Below are positions 27,755 through 33,022 of a DNA stretch of 36,023 bases, piece after piece (the first letter of the stretch is position 1; each line of letters starts with the position of its first letter). The translations under genes were made by a program, and so were the position numbers. This DNA comes from an uncultured Muribaculaceae bacterium (GTDB lineage: Bacteria > Bacteroidota > Bacteroidia > Bacteroidales > Muribaculaceae): the NCBI GenBank assembly GCA_910579675.1, contig CAJTUF010000024.1, positions 1 through 36,023 of the forward strand, read 5' to 3'. The notes beneath the pieces are model-generated. The model saw only the letters and a program-made list of their open reading frames with translations, searched no databases and was not told the DNA's origin.

Positions 27755-28615
27755 ATGACTACTAAAATGCAAACCCTTACCGATATCACTCTTGGCGGAG
27801 AGCGCCCCTTGTTTGAGAGTCATAACCTCAGACTGGAACGCGTCACCATCACCGAAGGCGAAAGTGCCATAAAAGAGTGTTCGGACATTGAAGCTGTCAA
27901 CTGCCGCTTTGAAGGCAACTATCCTTTCTGGCATGTCAACCGCTTCACAATTGACCGATGCTTCTTCGATGTCGGTGCCCGGTCTGGACTTTGGTATTCA
28001 TCCAATCTCAAACTGCGCGACACCATATTCGACTCCCCCAAAATGATAAGGGAGATGCACCATATCGATATCCGAAATGTCAGATTCAACGACGCCAACG
28101 AGACCTTTTGGCGCTGCTCCGACATAAAGGGCTATGATATTGTGCTCCGGGGCGGCTCATATCCGTTCATGTTCAGCAAGGGCATCAAGATAGACGGACT
28201 TAAATCGGATAGCAAATATCCCTTCCAATATGCGAGCGATGTCCTGCTCCAACACGCCGAAATCACCACTAAAGATGCTCTTTGGGAAAGCGAGAATGTT
28301 ACCGTGATGGATTCTCGCCTTGACGGTGAATATCTTGGATGGCATTCTAAGAATCTTCATCTGATCCGGTGCCATATCACAGGCACGCAGCCCTTGTGCT
28401 ACTGTACCGGACTGGTCCTTGAAGATTGCACCTTCGGCCCCGACTGCGACCGCGCCTTTGAATACAGCGATCTAAGGGCTGTGATCAACTCCCAGATCAC
28501 AAGTGTCAAAAATCCACGGTCGGGACTTATCAAAGCTCGCAAGATAGGCGAGATCATTCTCGATGAAAATATAAAGGCCCCTGCCGACTGCACCATAATC
28601 GAGACTGAGCGATGA
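27755..28615 (+). CDS. DUF3737 family right-handed beta-helix protein
   Basis: A 286-residue protein made of repeated coils of about 20 residues, seen in GNYPFWHVNRFTIDRCFF, GSYPFMFSKGIKIDGLK, KYPFQYASDVLLQHAEI, LGWHSKNLHLIRCHI and PLCYCTGLVLEDCTF. This is a pectate-lyase-like beta-helix and matches what I know as DUF3737. It has no signal peptide, so it is probably cytoplasmic. The biochemical role is unknown; the fold alone does not prove carbohydrate binding. Its stop overlaps the start of the aminotransferase by ATGA, so the two are translationally coupled and probably act together. The start is the ATG at 27755; the Met four codons later is possible. Confidence 0.85.
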   Translation: MTTKMQTLTDITLGGERPLFESHNLRLERVTITEGESAIKECSDIEAVNCRFEGNYPFWHVNRFTIDRCFFDVGARSGLWYSSNLKLRDTIFDSPKMIREMHHIDIRNVRFNDANETFWRCSDIKGYDIVLRGGSYPFMFSKGIKIDGLKSDSKYPFQYASDVLLQHAEITTKDALWESENVTVMDSRLDGEYLGWHSKNLHLIRCHITGTQPLCYCTGLVLEDCTFGPDCDRAFEYSDLRAVINSQITSVKNPRSGLIKARKIGEIILDENIKAPADCTIIETER

Positions 28616-29796
28616 GCGTCAGATACGAGTTCGATACTCCCGTCAATCGTCGTGGATCTTGCTCTTACAAGTGGGACACCCCTGTCAGCACCGACATTCT
28701 GCCCATGTGGGTTGCAGATATGGATTTTCTCGTCGCACCTGCTATCGACGACGCTCTGCGCCGTCGTGTCGATCAAGGTATTTTTGGCTATACCAAGGTT
28801 CCTGATGAGTATTATGCTTCACTGATCGATTGGTTTGGGATGCAACATGGGTTCAAAATAAAGCGTCACGAGGTGATCTACACGTCGGGAGTAGTGCCTG
28901 CCATATCGGCCATAATCAAGGCGCTCTGCAAACCGGGAGATAAGGTGATTACCCAGACTCCCGCCTTCAATTGCTTCTTCTCATCGATACGCAACAACGG
29001 GTGCATCCTGGCGGCCAACCAGATGATCCGCGACAACCGTGGGCATTATTCCATAGATTTTGACAACCTCGAAGAGCTTGCTTCGGATCCGCGAGCCACA
29101 CTGCTGATATTCTGCAATCCCCACAATCCGTCGGGGAGGGTCTGGTCGCGGAACGAAATAACACGTGTCGCCGAAATATGCCGGAAGTACAATGTGACTG
29201 TGGTCAGCGACGAGATACACTGTGAGCTCACCCGCCCCGGCATTGACTACACACCGTGGGCTGTCGCCGTTGATGCCGACACAGCACACCATTCGGTGGT
29301 GTGTGTAGCACCAACAAAAGCCTTCAATATTGCCGGGCTGCAGATTGCCAACATCATTGCGCCCGACGACGGTGTACGCGCCAAAATCGACCGTGCGATC
29401 AACGACAATGAAGTATGCGATGTTAATCCCTTTGGCGTCGTAGCTTCAATAGCGGCCTACCGCCACGGGGGCGATTGGCTCACTCAACTCCGAGATTATC
29501 TCGACGGAAATTTCCGTTTCCTCTCCGACTGGATGGAACAGCACATGCCGGCATTTACCGTCACGCCCCTCCAAGCCACCTATCTTGCATGGATTGATTG
29601 TAGGGCCACCCGGCTCTCCTCCTCCGAAATCGCGGAGATTCTTCTCGACCGCGGACGTATCATGATCAGTCCGGGCAATATATTCGGCCAAGGTGGCGAT
29701 GGATTTATTCGCCTTAACTTTGCCTGCCCGCGACAGGTTCTCGCCGATGGGCTCCGCCGTCTGGAAATTCTCAATGCCCTTCTTCCGACTCCATGA
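28612..29796 (+). CDS. MalY/PatB family PLP-dependent C-S lyase / aminotransferase
   Basis: A 394-residue fold-type I PLP enzyme. The MalY/PatB opening LPMWVADMDF is at residues 30-39. NPHNPSGRVW and SDEIHCEL (with Asp200) form the cofactor pocket. Lys236 in APTKAFNIAGLQ is the Schiff-base lysine, and FIRLNFACPR near the end carries the carboxylate-binding Arg. Members cleave cystathionine or other cysteine conjugates (beta-lyase); some act as aminotransferases. The specificity cannot be told from sequence. The start is the ATG within the ATGA overlap with the DUF3737 gene. No terminator hairpin is obvious after it. The next gene is the tRNA, which has its own promoter. Confidence 0.92.
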   Translation: MSVRYEFDTPVNRRGSCSYKWDTPVSTDILPMWVADMDFLVAPAIDDALRRRVDQGIFGYTKVPDEYYASLIDWFGMQHGFKIKRHEVIYTSGVVPAISAIIKALCKPGDKVITQTPAFNCFFSSIRNNGCILAANQMIRDNRGHYSIDFDNLEELASDPRATLLIFCNPHNPSGRVWSRNEITRVAEICRKYNVTVVSDEIHCELTRPGIDYTPWAVAVDADTAHHSVVCVAPTKAFNIAGLQIANIIAPDDGVRAKIDRAINDNEVCDVNPFGVVASIAAYRHGGDWLTQLRDYLDGNFRFLSDWMEQHMPAFTVTPLQATYLAWIDCRATRLSSSEIAEILLDRGRIMISPGNIFGQGGDGFIRLNFACPRQVLADGLRRLEILNALLPTP

Positions 29797-29937
29797 TCCC
29801 TTACCCGAAAAACAAAAGGTAACAAATACATTGCAAACTATCAATCAACTCCGCAATAAATTCCATACAATAATCAACTGAATTGCTATCGCCATTTATA
29901 TATGCCTTTCGCGGGCTGACGATAAAATGCCACTATT

Positions 29938-29969
29938 TTTGCACATCTTCAAAAACTTTACTAACTTTG
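29938..29969 (+). promoter_or_regulatory. Textbook Bacteroidetes promoter for tRNA-Arg
   Basis: A -33 TTTG (29938-29941, inside TTTTTG), a 20-base spacer and a -7 TAACTTTG (29962-29969). This is one of two full promoters in the window with both boxes at the expected spacing. Transcription would start about 40 bases before the tRNA. Confidence 0.75.
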
Positions 29970-30017
29970 CAATACGAAACGAGGAGGGCGTCATAGTACC
30001 TACCCGCTTCACATAAT

Positions 30018-30089
30018 GGCTCCGTAGTTCAATGGATAGAATATTGGATTCCGGTTCCAACGATTGGGGTTCGACTCCCCACGGGGTCA
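30018..30089 (+). tRNA. tRNA-Arg, anticodon CCG
   Basis: A 72-base cloverleaf can be drawn in full. The acceptor stem is GGCTCCG/CGGGGTC (two G-T pairs). The D stem is GTTC/GAAT, the anticodon stem TTGGA/TCCAA with loop TTCCGGT (anticodon CCG, reading CGG), and the T stem TGGGG/CCCCA with loop TTCGACT. The discriminator base is A30089, and CCA is not encoded. tRNA genes of this kind are common integration sites, and an integrase fragment lies 225 bases downstream. Confidence 0.93.
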
Positions 30090-30313
30090 CAAGATAAAAA
30101 GCCGGGTCACTGCTCAAAACGGTGGTCCGACTTTGTATTTCAACCGATTACACGTTTGCAGGATTGCATTATTGAACCCGATTGCGGATGTTGATGTTCA
30201 TTTAATATCATCCAATATCACGGAAGTTCACAACAAATGAACCCGATGAGATACCACGTGTGATACCATTATACACCCATTTTTCTTTATAGATATCATT
30301 AATCATCTTGAAT

Positions 30314-30520
30314 ATGCAACATCCTACTGTACGACTTGTCTTCGATAGAAAAAAGCAAGCGTCCAAGACGAAGAAAGGTCTTATACAACTTGAAGTGTCA
30401 TTCCAACGTAAACGTAAGTGGATATCGACCGGCATAAAAGTTTACTCTGACCAATGGAGTAACCGTTACCATGTCATAAACTCTTCTGACTCGTTATCGC
30501 TGAATAAGGCCTTCTTGTGA
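30314..30520 (+). pseudogene. Truncated tyrosine integrase, N-terminal arm-binding domain only
   Basis: A 68-residue reading frame beginning MQHPTVRLVFDRKKQASKTK. It continues with the block KWISTGIKVYSDQW, typical of the N-terminal arm-type DNA-binding domain of Bacteroidetes tyrosine recombinases. Full proteins are about 400 residues. Here similarity seems to stop after SLSLNK (about 30508) and the frame ends at TGA four codons later. The core-binding and catalytic domains (R...HxxR...Y) are absent from the rest of the window. It lies just downstream of tRNA-Arg in the same direction, so it is best read as the remnant of an element that used this tRNA as its attachment site. It is not expected to be active. 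Confidence 0.75.
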
Positions 30521-30580
30521 ACGGATGGGAAACTCGTCAAATGCTTTAATAAGCTCAGGGGTGAGAAGTCTATTGCTCAT
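30494..30580 (-). pseudogene. Fragment resembling the N-terminus of a DUF2958 protein
   Basis: On the minus strand, ATG at 30580 opens a 28-residue frame beginning MSNRLLTPELIKAFDEFPIR and ending at TAA at 30494. The opening resembles DUF2958 proteins, which are common on Bacteroidetes mobile elements and begin with a similar LLTPE...YSQDG pattern. After SQEG the sequence no longer looks like that family and runs into the integrase remnant on the other strand. It appears to be the 5' stub of a gene cut by the same deletion that truncated the integrase. The family call rests on about 24 residues. Confidence 0.4.
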
Positions 30581-30694
30581 ATGGCTGTGATTTGTGGAGG
30601 TATATTTATTCATTGATTAGGATTTGTTTTTTCCGCAGGGTTGTAAACATGAGGCTCTTGGGGAAAGCCATGGAATGTGGGGGCTTCGGCCGGT

Positions 30695-30970
30695 TTATTG
30701 TCGAGGCAAAAGGCAAAAAGTGATTACATGGTAGGCAACGAGTAGGATGGCGATGGGGACGGTTATAATCGCGGCTATGAAGTAGGCGAAAGTTTTGGAA
30801 GCACCGACAAGTTCTTTTTTGTCGATGTTGCTCACTTCGCTGCAGATGCTCAGAAAAACATCTTGCAGGTTGGCATCAACGCGCTCCACGGCGGCGAATG
30901 AGTTGGCTATTACTTTGTCGTCTTTCATCTGTTTGAAGGTATGACGATAGCGGGAAATAATATTGGTCAT
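30695..30970 (-). CDS. Small hypothetical protein with C-terminal membrane segment
   Basis: A 91-residue protein: a charged helical N-terminal part (MTNIISRYRHTFKQMKDDKV) followed by one hydrophobic segment (TFAYFIAAIITVPIAILLVA) near the C-terminus. The protein would thus be tail-anchored, facing the cytoplasm with most of its length. No family is recognised. It starts 18 bases downstream of the interrupted small gene on the same strand, suggesting that the two once formed a short operon within the accessory island. It may be a leftover of the lost mobile element. Confidence 0.5.
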   Translation of the reverse strand: MTNIISRYRHTFKQMKDDKVIANSFAAVERVDANLQDVFLSICSEVSNIDKKELVGASKTFAYFIAAIITVPIAILLVAYHVITFCLLPRQ

Positions 30971-30988
30971 TGTGGAGGAATTTAAAGG

Positions 30989-31252
30989 TTACACCATAGG
31001 AATAGCTCGACCGTTTTTGCTGAGCCACGACAGCATCTCGGCAGCTTCATGATGAGCGGCGGCGTTGCGCGGGTCGGTAGGATAGGCATCATCGCCTTAA
31101 ACCTCGATGCAGGCGCGAATGAAACGCCAGAACGATTGCTGATTGGTTTGGTGCATTGCTGTAATTTGCTGCGCCGCTTTCTTGTTGTCGAAGCCAAACA
31201 CATTGATGGCATCTTCGATGGCGTTGATGAGCTGAGTTTCGCGAGTATCCAT
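30989..31252 (-). pseudogene. Small hypothetical gene interrupted by an in-frame TAA
   Basis: From the ATG at 31252 the frame reads MDTRETQLINAIEDAINVFG and on through QQSFWRFIRACIEV to a TAA at 31099-31097, a 51-residue product. Without any frameshift the same frame continues after the stop as GDDAYPTDPRNAAAHHEAAE and then MLSWLSKNGRAIPMV, to a second stop at 30989. The part after the TAA has clear protein character, so the original product was probably about 87 residues. A simple nonsense mutation is the likely explanation. No function is recognised. The 3' end is 18 bases from the small membrane protein gene. Confidence 0.55.
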
Positions 31253-31334
31253 ATTGTGGGGTTTTGAGGGGTTGAAGATGTTTGGGGATTGCTCTCCCTT
31301 TGTTCGGAGCCGAGCGATGCCCGTGCAGGGTATC

Positions 31335-31445
31335 CCATTTTCGCGCAAGTAACCACAACGCCGGTATCATGGCCCATCAGGCAAGGAGACAGTGCAGCAA
31401 TCCTTGCCGGGCCGTGATGCCGACGTAACTTCGCGACGAAAATGG
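31335..31445. repeat. Long imperfect hairpin H0 (B-type structured element, copy 0)
   Basis: The left arm 31335-31387 and right arm 31401-31445 form a long imperfect inverted repeat. CCATTTTCG pairs with CGAAAATGG, the ATCA-GGCCC blocks pair with GGGCC-TGAT, and GGCAAGGA (31380-31387) pairs with TCCTTGCC (31401-31408) around a 13-base loop. It shares ATGGCC (left) and GCCGGGCCGTG (right) with the hairpins at 31624 and 32853. There is no coding potential. The stretch 31253-31788, with no intact gene, is made up mainly of this and the next two elements. Confidence 0.6.
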
Positions 31446-31581
31446 TGTTGCCCGCAACGGAGAAGCTACGGGAGGCCGAACAAAGGGAGAGAGATGGCCT
31501 CACTCGTGGCTTCCTGTCTTATATACTACTATACTCCTCTACTCCGATAATACAATACTACTATATGCAAATACTCCGATA
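31442..31581. repeat. Direct repeat A, copy 1 (left of hicBA)
   Basis: Bases 31442-31557 match 32501-32616 with 6 differences in 116. After an 8-base insertion here, the match continues to 31581 against 32632. Each copy contains a small hairpin GTTGC-nn-GCAAC and a larger one: GAAGCTACG (31462-31470) pairs with CGTGGCTTC (31505-31513), with GAGGCC/GGCCTC inside. An A/T-rich tail with recurring TACTCCGATA-like words follows. A core of 16 bases also occurs inverted at about 31292-31307 (TCTCCCTTTGTTCGG). A reading frame runs through this copy but is stopped by TGA in copy 2, so it is not coding. Confidence 0.8.
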
Positions 31582-31623
31582 CGCTTTGCGGTATATAATG
31601 CGATACTCCAATATTCCCAATCT

Positions 31624-31710
31624 GGAGGTGTCGCAGATGGCCCGGAAGCGCTACCGGTCAGTAAGCTTGCGAGCCGACCGATAGCTTGTGCCGGGCCGTG
31701 CGCCACCTCC
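31624..31710. repeat. Rod-like structured element B, copy 1
   Basis: An 87-base imperfect inverted repeat: GGAGGTG (31624-31630) / CACCTCC (31704-31710), GGCCCGG (31639-31645) / CCGGGCC (31691-31697) and GCTACCGGTC (31650-31659) / GACCGATAGC (31676-31685) with one mismatch. Copy 2 at 32853-32937 has the same plan with altered pairs. The type (RNA gene, folded DNA site or miniature element) is unknown. Confidence 0.6.
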
Positions 31711-31752
31711 CTGCCACTTCAATAAAAACTGGCAAGACAAATCATAGAAGTG

Positions 31753-31788
31753 AAAAATACAATGCGACAAATGTCGACTTGTGATTGT
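31753..31788 (-). terminator. Possible terminator after hicB
   Basis: Directly after the hicB stop on the minus strand, ACAAT...CGAC-ATTT-GTCG...ATTGT (31788 down to 31759) folds into a two-part stem and is followed by ATTTTTC. The stem is weak (9 bp in two blocks). Confidence 0.4.
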
Positions 31789-32133
31789 TTATAGCATTGC
31801 CGCTATCTGATTTTGAACAGCTTTCTTTATGAAAGCGTTGATTGATATGCCAGCTTGTTTGGCGAGTGCTGCCACCTGACTGTGGAGATCCGGGGTAAGA
31901 CGGACATTCAATGCACCAGAATAACTCTTGTGAGGCTCTATACCTTCGGCTTCGCACATTGCGAGATAGTCGTCAACAGAGGTATGAAAATCCTCACGTA
32001 ACTCAGCTACGGTTTCTCCTTCATAACTGATTAACGTATTGTTGGGTAAATCCAGTACCTTACCAAAAAGACAATTATCATCTTCGCTAACTTCGATGCT
32101 GCCAATGTATCCTTTGTAGGTCAACGTATTCAT
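31789..32133 (-). CDS. hicB: HicB family antitoxin
   Basis: A 114-residue antitoxin. The N-terminal part (YKGYIGSIEVSEDDNCLFGK and on to DDYLAMCEAEG) is the degenerate RNase H-like HicB fold that binds the toxin. The C-terminal part (GALNVRLTPDLHSQVAALAK, ISINAFIKKAV) is a ribbon-helix-helix DNA-binding domain. It should neutralise HicA and repress the operon. It is the second gene of the pair: its ATG overlaps the hicA stop (ATGA). The toxin-first order is typical of hicAB. The likely operator is the palindrome inside the promoter upstream of hicA. The whole locus lies between two copies of the structured direct repeat. Confidence 0.88.
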   Translation of the reverse strand: MNTLTYKGYIGSIEVSEDDNCLFGKVLDLPNNTLISYEGETVAELREDFHTSVDDYLAMCEAEGIEPHKSYSGALNVRLTPDLHSQVAALAKQAGISINAFIKKAVQNQIAAML

Positions 32134-32381
32134 ATCAGCTTGTTTTTGGTGAGAAAATCTAATGTCTGTCTCATGACATATCCTTTTATAAACCGTTCTG
32201 GATGTGGTTTGTGGGCAATGTATGTCATTTCTCCTTTTTTGAATATGACACGAGAACCGCTTGTCTTGCCTTTATTGCCAAGCTCGAAGCCAAGGACTCC
32301 GAAAAGACGTACAAATTCATTCCAAGTGAAATCTTTGGGTGCATCCTTGAACCGGGCAATAAGTTTGTCTTTAGTTCCCAT
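32130..32381 (-). CDS. hicA: HicA family toxin (mRNA interferase)
   Basis: An 83-residue protein with the small dsRBD-like HicA fold: an N-terminal helix region (KDFTWNEFVRLFGVLGFEL), then SGSRVIFKKGEMTYIAHKPHP, then a C-terminal helix (VMRQTLDFLTKNKLI). HicA toxins cleave mRNA and stall growth when free of HicB. The classical catalytic His in the GSH position is Arg here (GSR, residue 44), while His57 and His60 occur in HKPHP; this is the layout of a known HicA-like subgroup. The start is the ATG at 32381, about 17 bases after a full promoter. Overlap with hicB gives coupled translation. Confidence 0.85.
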   Translation of the reverse strand: MGTKDKLIARFKDAPKDFTWNEFVRLFGVLGFELGNKGKTSGSRVIFKKGEMTYIAHKPHPERFIKGYVMRQTLDFLTKNKLI

Positions 32382-32397
32382 TTGTTTTATTTATTCG

Positions 32398-32429
32398 CAA
32401 AGGTAACTAAAATTCAGTTACAGAACAAA
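32398..32429 (-). promoter_or_regulatory. Full Bacteroidetes promoter of hicAB
   Basis: On the minus strand, TTTG (32429 down to 32426), a 20-base spacer and TACCTTTG (32405 down to 32398). This is an exact match to the -33/-7 consensus. The transcript would start about 10 bases before the hicA ATG. Confidence 0.78.
32403..32421. promoter_or_regulatory. Operator-like palindrome in the hicAB promoter
   Basis: GTAACT (32403-32408) and AGTTAC (32416-32421) form a 19-base palindrome that fills most of the spacer and touches the -7 box. This is where a ribbon-helix-helix repressor such as HicB would block RNA polymerase. Confidence 0.6.
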
Positions 32430-32500
32430 CCATCGGAGTTAAAAGTTTATACATTCCTTAAAGTATTGACATATAGGGGCGCGATTAACTACAACGGTTG

Positions 32501-32632
32501 ATGGTGTTGCCTGCAACGGAGAAGCCACGGGAGGCCGAACAAAGGGACTGAGATGGCCTCACTCGTGGCTTCCTGTCTTATATACTACTATATTCCTATA
32601 CTCCGATAATACAATATGCAAATGCTCCGATA
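32501..32632. repeat. Direct repeat A, copy 2 (right of hicBA)
   Basis: The second copy of the repeat described at 31442, same orientation, 1059 bases away (start to start). The large hairpin is GAAGCCACG (32521-32529) / CGTGGCTTC (32564-32572) with GAGGCC (32531-32536) / GGCCTC (32555-32560). Within the stem, the only base that differs from copy 1 (C versus T) keeps pairing as C-G versus T-G. The gene-free stretch 32382-33022 consists of the hic promoter, this repeat, three further hairpins and the terminator of the C10 gene. Confidence 0.8.
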
Positions 32633-32681
32633 TTCCAGCCATTGAAATATACATGGTTGTCACCGCTTTACACCTCCTGCC

Positions 32682-32739
32682 GGATTATGCTCCTTCACGT
32701 TTCTGACCACAGGGAGGAATGGTGAAGGAGCAATAATCC
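32682..32739. repeat. 17-bp hairpin in the second structured element
   Basis: GGATTATGCTCCTTCAC (32682-32698) pairs with GTGAAGGAGCAATAATCC (32722-32739) with a single bulged base and a 23-base loop. There is no equivalent in the first element. Confidence 0.6.
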
Positions 32740-32749
32740 CCATCCTCAT

Positions 32750-32834
32750 GAAGTGGAGTTTGGCGTCTGTGTCACCAAGTCGATTCCCGGCTTGCGGGAT
32801 ACGACTTGGTGACAACATCGCCAATATCCACTTC
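32750..32834. repeat. Nested double hairpin in the second structured element
   Basis: Outer arms GAAGTGGA (32750-32757) and TTGGCG (32760-32765) pair with CGCCAA (32819-32824) and TCCACTTC (32827-32834). Nested inside is a perfect 12-bp stem GTCACCAAGTCG (32771-32782) / CGACTTGGTGAC (32802-32813). A further TCCCG/CGGGA stem lies within that. It is noncoding on both strands as far as I can see. Confidence 0.65.
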
Positions 32835-32852
32835 TCCTTGATCTCCCCAACC

Positions 32853-32937
32853 GGAGTGGCGCTCATGGCCAGGGCGCTGCTATCGGTCAGTGAGCTTGCT
32901 CGCCGACCGACAGCTTGTGCCGGGCCGTGCGCCCTCC
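32853..32937. repeat. Rod-like structured element B, copy 2
   Basis: An 85-base imperfect inverted repeat: GGAG-t-GGCGC (32853-32862) / GCGCC-CTCC (32929-32937), GGCC/GGCC, and GCTATCGGTC (32879-32888) / GACCGACAGC (32905-32914). The segment GCTTGTGCCGGGCCGTGCGCC is shared with copy 1 (written here as a motif of 21 bases, 32913-32933). Confidence 0.6.
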
Positions 32938-32948
32938 AATCCCGCCCC

Positions 32949-33001
32949 AAAATAGAAGGAGGTGCAGACTTGCGGACTGGCCGCAGAGCCTACACCTCCT
33001 T
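32949..33001 (-). terminator. Terminator of the C10 protease gene
   Basis: AAGGAGGTG (32956-32964) and CACCTCCTT (32993-33001) form a 9-bp stem with an inner TGCGG/CCGCA stem. On the minus strand this is followed by CTATTTT. It lies 21 bases after the protease stop codon. Confidence 0.65.
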
Positions 33002-33022
33002 GGGGATATTAACGGCGCTTAA

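Noticed and set aside
29896..30117. Minus-strand 73-residue reading frame across the tRNA (contains VTPWGVEPQS...ELRSH)
   Set aside because: It is the antisense of tRNA-Arg; this peptide pattern is a common spurious annotation caused by tRNA genes.
30982..31503. Minus-strand 173-residue reading frame
   Set aside because: It is in another frame over the interrupted small gene and the structured element, with unnatural composition (Ser/Pro/Arg-rich) and no motif.
31442..31684. Plus-strand 80-residue reading frame beginning MVLPATEKLREAEQ
   Set aside because: It runs through repeat A copy 1; the homologous frame in copy 2 is stopped by TGA after 16 codons, while the hairpins are preserved, so it is not coding.
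31442..32632. CRISPR array from the direct repeats
   Set aside because: Only two copies, over 100 bases long and 1 kb apart, with genes between them and no cas genes.
31335..32937. Integron attC sites around hicBA
   Set aside because: The hairpins lack the GTTRRRY/RYYYAAC end boxes and no integron integrase is in the window; kept only as an analogy.
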